Positions 17,015 through 25,289 of a DNA stretch of 64,000 bases are shown here, piece by piece. Location: contig NZ_JACSIT010000120.1 in the NCBI RefSeq assembly GCF_014349155.1, positions 1 through 64,000 of the forward strand, written 5' to 3'. Each line of letters opens with the position of its first letter. Position 1 is the first letter of the stretch. This stretch comes from Neolewinella lacunae. Its GTDB lineage: Bacteria > Bacteroidota > Bacteroidia > Chitinophagales > Saprospiraceae. Below the pieces are notes generated by a model that saw nothing but the letters and a program-made list of their open reading frames with translations, was not told the DNA's origin and did no database searches. The translations under genes and the position numbers were made by a program.

Positions 17015-18490
17015 ATGGAAAGAACAGAAAAGCAAGGAGCGACGAACCCTCATCCCTTTAAGCCAACTGCTGCGCAATTATTGGTACTTGCCGCGTGCTG
17101 CTTAACCCTCGCCTGCGGGGAGGCCCCCGGTGGCCCTTCCAGCAATTTTAACGCGGCGCAAGCCCGGAACACGGCCGCTGCCGCCTGGGATTCCTGGCCA
17201 GAGCGGGTAGCCCGCATCCAGCCGCCCACCTTCCCCGAGCGCCAGTTCCAATTGCCTGCCCCAACGGATACGACGGAGAATATGCGGCCCCGCATCCAGG
17301 CAGCCATCGACTCCCTGCACCAGCTCGGTGGTGGAAAAGTCATCCTGGCCGCCGGGGTGTACCACTGCCATGGCCCCCTCCACCTGCGCTCCAACATCCA
17401 CCTGCACCTGGCAGCCGGTGCTTTGCTGCGCTTTGGGGATGACCCTTCGGATTATCTGCCGCTGGTGAAAGTCCGGTGGGAAGGAACCGTTTGCTGGAAT
17501 TGGTCGCCCCTCCTTTACGCCTACCGGGCGGAAAACATCGCCCTGACGGGGCAGGGAGAAATTGACGGGAACGGGCGGCGATGGTCCGGCGAATGGCGCA
17601 AAAAACAAAAAAAGGATCAAACCTTGCTCCGACAAATGGGCAATGACCGCCTGCCGGAAGACCAACGCGTTTTTGGCAATGGCTACCTGGACCAGGACGG
17701 CGATGGCCAGGACGATGGCTTCGGCGACGGCCAGGCGCATTACCTCCGCCCAACGCTGGTAGAATTTTACGAATGCAAAAACATCCTCCTGGCGGGTCTG
17801 ACGCTGCGGAATAGTCCATTCTGGACGGTCCATCCCGTATTTTCCAGCAACATCAGCATCCGGGGGTTGCGGGTGCTGGGGGAAACCCTGAACGACGATG
17901 GCATTGACCCCGACAGCTGCAGCGATGTGTTGATTGAGGATTGCTACGTGGCCACCCACGACGACGCGATCTCCATCAAAGCGGGCCGCGATCAAGACGC
18001 CTGGGATCGCCTGCCTGCCACCAATATCCTCGTTCGCAACTGCGTCCTGGCCTCCGGCGTCAATGCATTTTGTGTGGGCTCGGAGATGTCGGGCGGAGTA
18101 CACGACGTCTTTGTACAAGACTGCCACATTAGCCAGGGGAAATACGCGGTACACCTGAAATGCAACCTCGACCGCGGCGGCGAAGTCAGCCGCCTGTTTA
18201 TCCGCCGCCTGGACGTGGACACCGTTAAGGAGGCATTATTCCGCGGCAGTATGGACTACCACAGCTACCGGGGGAACAACTTCCCCACCCGCTTTACCGA
18301 CGTATTCGTCCAAGACGTACAGTGCGCGGATGCGGGCTCCTACGGTATTCGCCTGGTGGGGGTGGAGGCCTCGCCCATCACGCGCTTCTTTTTTGAGGAC
18401 CTGAATATGGAGCGGGTGGACACGGCCGCGCAGTTGCTGCACACGGCAGAGATCGTTCTGGACCAAGTGGAAGGAAAAATGGAGCGGTAG
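17015..18490 (+). CDS. Glycoside hydrolase family 28 protein (polygalacturonase-like), lipoprotein
   Basis: The 491-residue beta-helix enzyme has a lipoprotein signal (LLVLAACCLTLAC). The GH28 core is clear: NSPFWTVHPVFSSN, then ETLNDDGIDPDSCSDVLIEDC, then THDDAISIKAG. These carry the acidic residues that cleave galacturonic-acid or related linkages. SGVNAFCVGSEMSGGV corresponds to the usual histidine-containing turn. It probably acts at the cell surface or in the periplasm on pectin-like chains, feeding the uronate pathway of the preceding gene. The ATG at 17015 lies right behind repeat copy 4; the 20 residues before the signal are unusually long, so the start may be later. Confidence 0.85.
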   Translation: MERTEKQGATNPHPFKPTAAQLLVLAACCLTLACGEAPGGPSSNFNAAQARNTAAAAWDSWPERVARIQPPTFPERQFQLPAPTDTTENMRPRIQAAIDSLHQLGGGKVILAAGVYHCHGPLHLRSNIHLHLAAGALLRFGDDPSDYLPLVKVRWEGTVCWNWSPLLYAYRAENIALTGQGEIDGNGRRWSGEWRKKQKKDQTLLRQMGNDRLPEDQRVFGNGYLDQDGDGQDDGFGDGQAHYLRPTLVEFYECKNILLAGLTLRNSPFWTVHPVFSSNISIRGLRVLGETLNDDGIDPDSCSDVLIEDCYVATHDDAISIKAGRDQDAWDRLPATNILVRNCVLASGVNAFCVGSEMSGGVHDVFVQDCHISQGKYAVHLKCNLDRGGEVSRLFIRRLDVDTVKEALFRGSMDYHSYRGNNFPTRFTDVFVQDVQCADAGSYGIRLVGVEASPITRFFFEDLNMERVDTAAQLLHTAEIVLDQVEGKMER

Positions 18491-18568
18491 GCGGCGGGAT
18501 CAACAGCCTTGCCATGATCACAACCAATTGTTTTTCAATGGCCCTTCGAAGGCAGTTCGGTAGTGTTG

Positions 18569-18620
18569 TAGTTCGGTAGTGGAGCATTGTGCACTACAGA
18601 ACTAAAGAACTACCGAACTA
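18569..18620. terminator. Bidirectional terminator-like hairpin between convergent genes
   Basis: TAGTTCGGTAGT (18569-18580) pairs perfectly with ACTACCGAACTA (18609-18620), followed by AAAAAAG. It lies between the converging GH28 and enolase-superfamily genes, so it can stop transcription from both sides. A further partial copy of GTTCGGTAGT sits at 18555. Confidence 0.65.
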
Positions 18621-18666
18621 AAAAAGGGAGTTCGGGTTAACCCCAGTGAAATAGACCGCCTTACCT

Positions 18667-19884
18667 TTAATTCTCCCGCATCCGCTCCATCCGCTCCAGG
18701 TCGGGCTCGAGGCCCAGGCCGGGTGTTTTCGGAATCTCCAGATAGCCGTCTTTGGCTACGATGGGGTTTTGGAAGAGTTCATTCAGCCCAAGTTCCGGGC
18801 GAGAACCGCCGTATTCCTGCACGCGGGCGGCGTTGGGGATCGCGGCGAGCAGTTGCAGGGAGGCGGCGCAGGCCAGCGTGGGGCGGGCATTGTGGGCCAT
18901 GATGGGGCGATCAAAAGCGTAAGCCAGGTGGGCCACCTTAAGGCATTCGCTGATGCCGGCACACTTAATCACGTCGGCGTTGATGGTATCTACCTGTCCG
19001 GTAACGATCAAATCCCGTACTTGCCACTTATTGAATTCGTGTTCGCCGGCCATTACGGAAACGGGAACGGCGGCCACGACTTGCGCCAGGCCGGGGTAAT
19101 TGAACTGGGAGACGGGCTCCTCCACCGCCGCAATGCCAAAGGCTTCGTAGAGGCGCAAGGCCATGTCGATCGCCTTTGCTGGCGTATAGCCGTTGTTGAA
19201 ATCGACGAACAGTTCGATGTCGTCTCCGATGGCGCGCCGCACTTCCCGCACGATGGCGAAGGTTTCGTCGGGGTCGGGGTCTACGTTGATCTGCCGGATC
19301 TGCATACGGGCCTTGACTGTCTTATAGCCTTCGGCGACGAAAGCCGCCGCAGTCGCCGCCATTTCTGTGGGCGTTTTGAGGCCGTTTTTTCCACCGGAAC
19401 GCCCGAAGCTGCCGTAGCAACGCACGCGGTCGAGGCCGTTGCCGCCCAGCAATTGGTGGACCGGCAGCCCCAGAAGACGGCCTTTTAAGTCCCACAGCGC
19501 ATTATCCACCCCCGCCAGCGCGCCGGGCAACAGGCCAGTGCTGCCCGCGTCTTCGCCCTTAAACCAGGTCTTGTGCCAGATGGCGTTGCTCTCGAAGGGG
19601 TTTTTGCCAATGCAGTTGGGGGCGCAGAGTTCCTCCACCACCGCCGCAGTAAGTTTGGGCAGGTCGTGGTCGGCTTCCCCCCAGCCGCTCACGCCGGCGT
19701 CGGTGTCAATGCGCACGAAAGTCGCTTTGCGGAAAACATATGGCCGGACGGCTGTGATCTTCACCCGGGGCAGCGCGACGGGGTTGGGCAGGTGGGTGGT
19801 GGCCGCCTGTATCTTGCCGCCCAAGGGCAGGGCAACGGCTCCTGCGCCACCGACGAGGCTACGGATGAATGATTTTCTGTTCAT
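18667..19884 (-). CDS. Mandelate racemase/muconate lactonizing-family enzyme, Tat-exported
   Basis: The 405-residue enolase-superfamily protein begins with a Tat-like leader (MNRKSFIRSLVGGAGAVALPLGG). The barrel carries TVKARMQIRQ as the candidate base strand. Metal ligands are in ELFVDFNNG, AVEEPVSQF and MAGEHEF. A late NARPTLACAASLQLLAAIP contributes to the active site. Family members abstract a proton next to a carboxylate in acid sugars and often dehydrate them. The substrate is not predictable, but neighbours suggest an acid sugar from pectin-type chains. It overlaps the anti-sigma-like gene by 26 bases, so it is probably cotranscribed with the sigma factor. Confidence 0.85.
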   Translation of the reverse strand: MNRKSFIRSLVGGAGAVALPLGGKIQAATTHLPNPVALPRVKITAVRPYVFRKATFVRIDTDAGVSGWGEADHDLPKLTAAVVEELCAPNCIGKNPFESNAIWHKTWFKGEDAGSTGLLPGALAGVDNALWDLKGRLLGLPVHQLLGGNGLDRVRCYGSFGRSGGKNGLKTPTEMAATAAAFVAEGYKTVKARMQIRQINVDPDPDETFAIVREVRRAIGDDIELFVDFNNGYTPAKAIDMALRLYEAFGIAAVEEPVSQFNYPGLAQVVAAVPVSVMAGEHEFNKWQVRDLIVTGQVDTINADVIKCAGISECLKVAHLAYAFDRPIMAHNARPTLACAASLQLLAAIPNAARVQEYGGSRPELGLNELFQNPIVAKDGYLEIPKTPGLGLEPDLERMERMREN

Positions 19885-20098
19885 CGTTTAATTTTTGTTG
19901 CAGCTTTTCCCACGCAGCCCCGGTGGCACACCCGCAGGAGGGCTCGGGCAGCGCGTGCGTCCAGATGCTCAGCAGGTGCTCATACTCCGCGCGGTAAACC
20001 GCTTGCGCCAAATATTTTTGTAATTCCGCAAGCTGTTCGGCGCTGGCGTTTCCCGTCAGGTGGGCCACTGCAACATTTATAAAATCACGTTCATCCAT
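19859..20098 (-). CDS. Minimal anti-sigma (FecR N-terminal-like) protein
   Basis: The 79-residue product starts at the ATG at 20098; a TTG three codons upstream is also open. It resembles only the N-terminal domain of Bacteroidota FecR-type anti-sigma factors: DFINVAVAHLTGNASAEQLAELQKYLAQ and the later AAWEKLQQKL. No membrane helix and no periplasmic FecR domain follow, because the frame ends inside the start of the enolase-superfamily gene. It lies just downstream of an ECF sigma gene, as such partners do. It may be a soluble sigma-binding protein or the remnant of a full FecR. Confidence 0.6.
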   Translation of the reverse strand: MDERDFINVAVAHLTGNASAEQLAELQKYLAQAVYRAEYEHLLSIWTHALPEPSCGCATGAAWEKLQQKLNDEQKIIHP

Positions 20099-20187
20099 CG
20101 CCCGCAAAGTTATTTGGCGTATTGGTTAAACGTAGAGACAAAGCTGCAACCCTTACACCGGAGAGGCCCCGGCGCTTCCGCCCCGCC

Positions 20188-20760
20188 TTACTTCAACCAG
20201 CCCTGCAGATCTTTCCGGAGCTGAATAAAGGTGCGGCGCATGTGGGTTTCCACGGTTTTTATCGAGATGCCCAGTTCTTCGGCAATCTCCCGGTATTTGA
20301 GGTTCCGCTCGCGGCTCATGCGGAAAATCAGTTGGCCCTGCCGAGGCAGTTTACTCACCGCTGCCTCCACCGCAGCACTGAATTCCTGGCGGATGTACTG
20401 GTCTTCGGCACTGTCGAGCACCGGCACACTTTCCAACTGCAACTTTCGCTCCAGGCGCTGCCGCGACTGCTGCTGCCGCAAAAAATCGAAAGCCCGGTTG
20501 CGCACCGCGATAAACAAGTAAGCCTTTACCTGGGTATCAATCTGCAATTCCTCCCGCCGCTTCCACAACTTGGTAAAAACGTCCAGCACAATCTCTTCCG
20601 AACGCTGCAAACAACAGCAGTAGGCAAAGGCCTGCTCGCACAACCAGCCATAGTAACGGTGAAAAAGCTGGGAAAAAGCCGCCTGGTCGTGGTGGTACTT
20701 GATGCGCAAAACCAAAGCCGGATCGGCTTGGGAAGTGGTGGGGGGATTGGCAATTTGCAT
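20188..20760 (-). CDS. ECF RNA polymerase sigma-70 factor
   Basis: This 190-residue ECF sigma factor has region 2 (AFSQLFHRYYGWLCEQAFAYCC...EEIVLDVFTKLWKRRE) and region 4 with its helix-turn-helix (LPRQGQLIFRMSRERNLKYREIAEELGISIKTVETHMRRTF). In Bacteroidota such factors pair with FecR-like anti-sigmas and TonB receptors to sense imported glycans. Here the anti-sigma-like partner follows, but it is truncated, and a TonB receptor lies 1.5 kb away on the other strand. A LacI-type palindrome sits 13 bases upstream of its start, so the LacI protein encoded upstream probably controls it. Confidence 0.9.
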   Translation of the reverse strand: MQIANPPTTSQADPALVLRIKYHHDQAAFSQLFHRYYGWLCEQAFAYCCCLQRSEEIVLDVFTKLWKRREELQIDTQVKAYLFIAVRNRAFDFLRQQQSRQRLERKLQLESVPVLDSAEDQYIRQEFSAAVEAAVSKLPRQGQLIFRMSRERNLKYREIAEELGISIKTVETHMRRTFIQLRKDLQGWLK

Positions 20761-20772
20761 GATAGTTGATTA

Positions 20773-20788
20773 ATGTAATCGATTACAT
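20773..20788. promoter_or_regulatory. LacI-family operator 1 (upstream of the ECF sigma gene)
   Basis: ATGTAATCGATTACAT is a perfect 16-base palindrome with the central CG typical of LacI/GalR operators. It lies between the end of lacI and the start of the sigma gene. Confidence 0.75.
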
Positions 20789-20802
20789 AAGAGCGAAAAA
20801 AA

Positions 20803-21825
20803 TTATGCTTTACGGAGGGAAGAGCCTCGCAAGACCAAATCCGGTTCGAGGATGCGGACGTGGGGGGTAAAGGGCTTATTGGCCTGAATTTCTTCCAGGA
20901 AGAGTTCGGCGGCGATCTGCCCCATGGTGTGGGTATGCTGATCGACGGTGGAGAGCGCGGGGGTGACGAACTGGGTGAAAGGCTCGTTGGCAAAGCCGAT
21001 GATGGCGATCTGGCCGGGCACGTCGATGCCCGCCGCCTGAAGGCTTTGCAGGACGCCAACGGCAGCGAAGTCGCTGGAAGAAAAGATGCCGTCTACGTCG
21101 GGGTGCTGGGCGAGAATATCGGCCGTGATGCGCTGTCCCGCGGCGGGATCGGATTTACATTCGTACACCAGGGTATCGTCAACACGGATACCGGCGTCTG
21201 CCAGCGCAGCTTTGTATCCCCGCAGCCGTTCCTGGTAAAGATAGGAAGTGCGGTGCCCCCAGAGGTGGACGATCCGGCGGCAACCCTGTTCAATTAAATG
21301 TTCGGTAGCCCGGTAGGCGCCCAGGTAATCATCAATGACGACTGAACTGACTGGCATGCTCCGCCAAACGTTGTCAAAAAACAGGAGGGGAACGCCAGCC
21401 TGCCGGACCTTTTCGAAGTAATGGAACTCGGCAGAGCCCTTGGCCACGGAAGCCAGGATACCGTCCACCTGCAAGCGCAAAAGGGTCTCGACGGCCCGCT
21501 CTTCGGCCTGCTGCCCTTCGTGGGTTTGGGCCACAATTACGCTGTAATGCGCAGCAGCCAGAACCTCTTCAATCCCCCGGATGATGGAGCCGAAAAAGGA
21601 GCGGTCGGCAGCCGGCACCAGCACTCCTACGGTGAAGGTCTTGCCCGTCCGCAGCGAAGCGGCAATCTGGTTCGGTTTATACTGCAGGCGGACCGCCGCA
21701 TCCGCCACCGCCTGCCGGGTACGCGCACTGATGGCCTGGTTTCCGTTGAGCGCACGCGATACCGTTGCTGCCGTAATGTGCAGCTCTTTGGCAATATCAT
21801 GTATGGTAGTCCTCGCCTTGGCCAA
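20803..21825 (-). CDS. LacI-family transcriptional regulator
   Basis: The 340-residue protein has the LacI helix-turn-helix and hinge (TIHDIAKELHITAATVSRALNGNQAISARTRQAVADAAVRLQYKPNQIAASLRTGKT). A periplasmic-binding-like effector domain follows (TVGVLVPAADRSFFGSIIRGIEE through the C-terminus). Palindromes of the AATCGATT type lie on both sides of the gene. One is 11 bases beyond its start (21838-21853) and one is between its stop and the sigma gene. Autoregulation plus control of the sigma/anti-sigma/enolase-superfamily genes is therefore likely. The divergent TonB receptor gene may share control. The inducer is probably a sugar acid or oligogalacturonide, by context only. Confidence 0.92.
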   Translation of the reverse strand: MAKARTTIHDIAKELHITAATVSRALNGNQAISARTRQAVADAAVRLQYKPNQIAASLRTGKTFTVGVLVPAADRSFFGSIIRGIEEVLAAAHYSVIVAQTHEGQQAEERAVETLLRLQVDGILASVAKGSAEFHYFEKVRQAGVPLLFFDNVWRSMPVSSVVIDDYLGAYRATEHLIEQGCRRIVHLWGHRTSYLYQERLRGYKAALADAGIRVDDTLVYECKSDPAAGQRITADILAQHPDVDGIFSSSDFAAVGVLQSLQAAGIDVPGQIAIIGFANEPFTQFVTPALSTVDQHTHTMGQIAAELFLEEIQANKPFTPHVRILEPDLVLRGSSLRKA

Positions 21826-21837
21826 AATTCAATCGTT

Positions 21838-21853
21838 TGTGCAATCGATTACA
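21838..21853. promoter_or_regulatory. LacI-family operator 2 (upstream of lacI)
   Basis: TGTGCAATCGATTACA is an imperfect version of the palindrome at 20773, sharing AATCGATT and the outer TGT/ACA. It lies just upstream of the lacI start codon. Confidence 0.65.
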
Positions 21854-22015
21854 AAGATATTAAATGCGGCGAATCTGGCAAGCGGATGGCGATTTTTTTC
21901 GTAAATTTTGTGAGGAGAGGGGGCAAAACGGGAAAAGTACGGCTCTTCGGGGGGGGGAAGATGGAAAGGATGGCCAAAAGGCCTGAGTGCTGAGCCCCGC
22001 TCCCCCACCCTGCAT

Positions 22016-22033
22016 TGCACCTGCGACCGCGCC
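22016..22033 (-). repeat. Dispersed 18-bp motif, copy 5
   Basis: TGCACCTGCGACCGCGCC lies in the lacI-TonB receptor gap. It faces away from the imperfect copy at 22064. Confidence 0.8.
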
Positions 22034-22063
22034 TGTGGATGGTAACCTGGTACGAAAAATGCG

Positions 22064-22081
22064 GGCGCTGCCGCAGGTGCC
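22064..22081 (+). repeat. Dispersed 18-bp motif, imperfect copy 6
   Basis: GGCGCTGCCGCAGGTGCC differs from the consensus at two positions. With copy 5 it forms an outward-facing inverted pair. The rest of the 21826-22240 gap shows no gene or clear promoter element. Confidence 0.65.
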
Positions 22082-22240
22082 CGCGCCGTTGAAAAAGCAA
22101 AGTCCGGCGCGGGAGCCCCGGCGCACTCACCAACGGAGAATGCCGGTAAAGAAAGGTGGGTACCCAAACCCAATTTTTTTCACCCTTCGGTCAGGGTACC
22201 GAATCCAGGGCACGTTTTCACTAAAATTTCGCAAGCGATC

Positions 22241-25200
22241 ATGAGTATCAGAAAGGGCAGGTTTATCCACTACGGCGTGTTCCTCCTGGGCTTTTTGGGC
22301 CTGGGTGTGGCAAGTGGTATCCGCGCCCAGGGTACGGGGACGCTGGAAGGCATCCTTACGGACGGCAGCCTGGAGGAGCCGCTGGCCTTTGCCAACGTTG
22401 GCATTACCAGCCTGGGCCTGGGCACAACCACGGAGTTGAACGGCAGTTACGTTCTGGATCAGGTGCCCGCTGGTACCTATACCGTTGCGTTCAGTTACCT
22501 GGGTTACGGCACCGTGGAGGAGACGGTGAGCATCACCGCCGGAGCACGTGCTACCCTCAACGTGACGCTGCGCCCGGACGGCGTGACCATGACAGAGATC
22601 GTCGTATCGACCCAAGCCGTAGGGCAGCGGGCGGCCATCAACCAGCAGATCAATTCGAACACCATCGTTAACGTCGTCTCCAAGGAACGCTTGCAGGAAA
22701 TGCCAGACCAAAACGCCGCCGAAAGTGTGGGCCGGCTGCCTGGCGTATCCATCCAGCGCGACGGCGGCGAAGGGCAACGGGTGGTGGTGCGCGGGATGTC
22801 GCCCCGCTTCAGTTCCATAACCGTCAACGGCGTACGCGTGCCCAGCACCGATGCTCAGGACCGCTCGGTGGACCTGAGCATGATCTCACCCGACGCGCTG
22901 GCGGGGATTGAACTGTTCAAGGCCCTCCGCCCCGACATGGACGGCGACGCCATTGGTGGGACGGTAAATTTTACGGCCCGCAAGGCACCCAGTGGCCGGG
23001 AATTCGACCTCCGCATTCTCAAGGGTTACAACGACCACCAGCAGAGTTTCCTCCCTTTCCGCGGCAGTTTCAGCGCCAGCCAACGCTCGAAAAACGAAAA
23101 ACTCGGGGCCATCCTTACGGGGAATTTCCAGCGGGCCGACCGCAGCGCCGACGGCCTTAATGTGGACTACAGCTACGATGGCATCGACCCTGCGAGCGGC
23201 CTGTTCCGGGTACGGGTGGATAACCTCCGCCTGATCGACCAGCTGGAAACCCGCGACCGCCTCGGGGGCAGCCTCACCCTTGACTGGACACCTAACACCC
23301 GCAACAGCATCGTCTTCAACAGCAATTACGGCCGTACCAACCGCGATGAACTCCGCCGCCGCCGCAGCTACCGCGTGGAGGCGGCTTACCAGGAGTACGA
23401 CATTCGGCAGCGCAGCACCAACATCAATTTACTTTCCAATACCCTCGACGGCGACCACAAACTCGGCAAAGGCTGGCGGCTCAAATGGCTGGCCGCCTAC
23501 GCTGCAACGGCCCAACGAACGCCCGAGGAACTGGGCTTGCGCTTCCGTGAGCAATCCGCCCAACGCGCCGACATCGTCATCAACCAGGGCCCCGACGCCG
23601 TCATCCCCGGCTTCTTCAACAATCTTGATGAGACCTTCGTGCAGGTCCTGGAATTTAACCAGACGGACACCGAAGAATCCAACACAACGGGCCGGGTGGA
23701 TTTGCAGTACGACTTCCGCATCGGGGGAAACTCTACTGGCTTTTTCAAGACGGGCCTCAGCTACCGGGCCACCCGGCGGGAGCGCGACAACGGCGGGCTG
23801 ATCATCCGGCCCTACCTGCCCGCCGAGAACGTGGTGGTTTTGGAAGGCGACCGCGATTTATTCATCACCGACGCCAACGGGCGGGCGCTGCTCGTCAATT
23901 TCCTGGGCGGGGGGCAGATCCGGCCCTTCCTGGGTGGCGATTACGACTTCGGACCAGGCACTCCAGAACAACGGCAAGGGCTGCGGACGCCGCTGGGCGA
24001 AAACATCGACCTCAACGCCTACAACGCCTTCTTCAATACCAACTACCAGCCGGGGGACGCACTGGGTTACGACTCCCAGCTCGACATGGCCAAAGTGCGG
24101 TCGTTTTTTGAGCGCTACCGCAGTGTGCTGGATACCAACGTCATTGCCAACCAGGAGGACTACGCGGCCAACGAAGACATCTACGGGGCCTACGCCATGG
24201 CCCAGCTCAACCTCGGCAAAGCCTGGATGCTGATGGGGGGCGTCCGGCTGGAAGACACGCGGCAGAACTACCGCAGCGCCAATGCCGCGCCACTGGACGA
24301 GGACGCCGGGGGCTCAGGATTCGGCGCTTTGATCAATCAGGAGGCCAGCCAGGGTTACGCCGAGTTATTGCCCATGGCCCACCTGCGCTACAAGCCGAGC
24401 GAGTGGTTTGACGTGCGCCTTGCGGTCACCAAGTCCCTGGCCCGCCCCAACTTCCTGAGCCTCGTCCCCTGGGAGCGTATCAACAACACCGACCGGGAGA
24501 TCAACCGCGGGCGCCCTGACCTGCTGCATACGACGGCCTGGAATTACGACGCTTACGTATCTTTTTACAACAAGTTCGGCCTCTTTACGGTGGGCGTTTT
24601 CCAGAAAGACTTTTTTGATACAGACTACATCCGCACCTACATCATCCGCGACCCCGCGAGCCGCTTCCGGGGCTACCAGGTGACGGAGCCGGAGAACGTT
24701 CCCGAATCGAGCGTCCGGGGCCTGGAGTTTGATTTGCAGGCCAACTTTGCGAGCCTGCCCAAACCGTGGCGGGGTCTCATCCTCGGGGCCAACCTGACGC
24801 TGGCCAAATCCCAAACGAGCTACCCCGTATCCTTCATCCGGCGGGACACCGTGTTTTTGGACGTGCCGCCTTTCGTGCAGATTACTACGGCGGCCATCGA
24901 TACCCTGCGCAGCGGGCGCAACGTAGGGCAAGCCAACACCATTGCCAACCTGACCCTTGGCTATGAGCTGGGCCGCTTCTCCACCCGCTTATCCATGCTT
25001 TACCAGGACAACGCCTTCGACCGCCTGGGTGCGCGCGGCGAGCTGGATGGTTTTACCGCCCGGTCGGTTCGTTGGGATTACAGCCTGACCTACTGGGTGA
25101 ATAAAAAGCGCTCCTGGCAAATTGTCGCCAACGTCAACAACATCAGTAACCAACCCGAACAATCCTTTGTGGGCAATACCAGCTTTTTATCGGAGTCCGA

Positions 25201-25252
25201 ATTCTACGGCATGACGGCCGACCTCGGCCTGCGGTTCCGCTGGCAGAAATGA
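22241..25252 (+). CDS. TonB-dependent receptor with N-terminal CarboxypepD_reg-like domain
   Basis: This 1003-residue outer-membrane receptor has a signal peptide ending near SGIRAQG. A carboxypeptidase-regulatory-like fold comes first (LEGILTDGSLEEPLAFANVGI). The plug follows (LPGVSIQRDGGEGQRVVVRGMSPRFSSITVNGVRVPS; DAIGGTVNFTARKAP), then a long beta-barrel. It takes up large ligands using TonB energy. No SusD-like lipoprotein accompanies it, so it resembles receptors that work alone. The next gene encodes a secreted beta-helix protein 37 bases downstream, and the LacI/ECF regulators lie upstream. A role in uptake of uronate-rich oligosaccharides is inferred. Confidence 0.92.
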   Translation: MSIRKGRFIHYGVFLLGFLGLGVASGIRAQGTGTLEGILTDGSLEEPLAFANVGITSLGLGTTTELNGSYVLDQVPAGTYTVAFSYLGYGTVEETVSITAGARATLNVTLRPDGVTMTEIVVSTQAVGQRAAINQQINSNTIVNVVSKERLQEMPDQNAAESVGRLPGVSIQRDGGEGQRVVVRGMSPRFSSITVNGVRVPSTDAQDRSVDLSMISPDALAGIELFKALRPDMDGDAIGGTVNFTARKAPSGREFDLRILKGYNDHQQSFLPFRGSFSASQRSKNEKLGAILTGNFQRADRSADGLNVDYSYDGIDPASGLFRVRVDNLRLIDQLETRDRLGGSLTLDWTPNTRNSIVFNSNYGRTNRDELRRRRSYRVEAAYQEYDIRQRSTNINLLSNTLDGDHKLGKGWRLKWLAAYAATAQRTPEELGLRFREQSAQRADIVINQGPDAVIPGFFNNLDETFVQVLEFNQTDTEESNTTGRVDLQYDFRIGGNSTGFFKTGLSYRATRRERDNGGLIIRPYLPAENVVVLEGDRDLFITDANGRALLVNFLGGGQIRPFLGGDYDFGPGTPEQRQGLRTPLGENIDLNAYNAFFNTNYQPGDALGYDSQLDMAKVRSFFERYRSVLDTNVIANQEDYAANEDIYGAYAMAQLNLGKAWMLMGGVRLEDTRQNYRSANAAPLDEDAGGSGFGALINQEASQGYAELLPMAHLRYKPSEWFDVRLAVTKSLARPNFLSLVPWERINNTDREINRGRPDLLHTTAWNYDAYVSFYNKFGLFTVGVFQKDFFDTDYIRTYIIRDPASRFRGYQVTEPENVPESSVRGLEFDLQANFASLPKPWRGLILGANLTLAKSQTSYPVSFIRRDTVFLDVPPFVQITTAAIDTLRSGRNVGQANTIANLTLGYELGRFSTRLSMLYQDNAFDRLGARGELDGFTARSVRWDYSLTYWVNKKRSWQIVANVNNISNQPEQSFVGNTSFLSESEFYGMTADLGLRFRWQK

Positions 25253-25289
25253 TTCACCCCGCCCAAGCATCACCATTAAAAATTGAATT

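Noticed and set aside
15396-17015. A 539-codon minus-strand frame opposite tagaturonate reductase
   Set aside because: It is antisense to a well-supported enzyme, has no motif, and spans an intergenic repeat.
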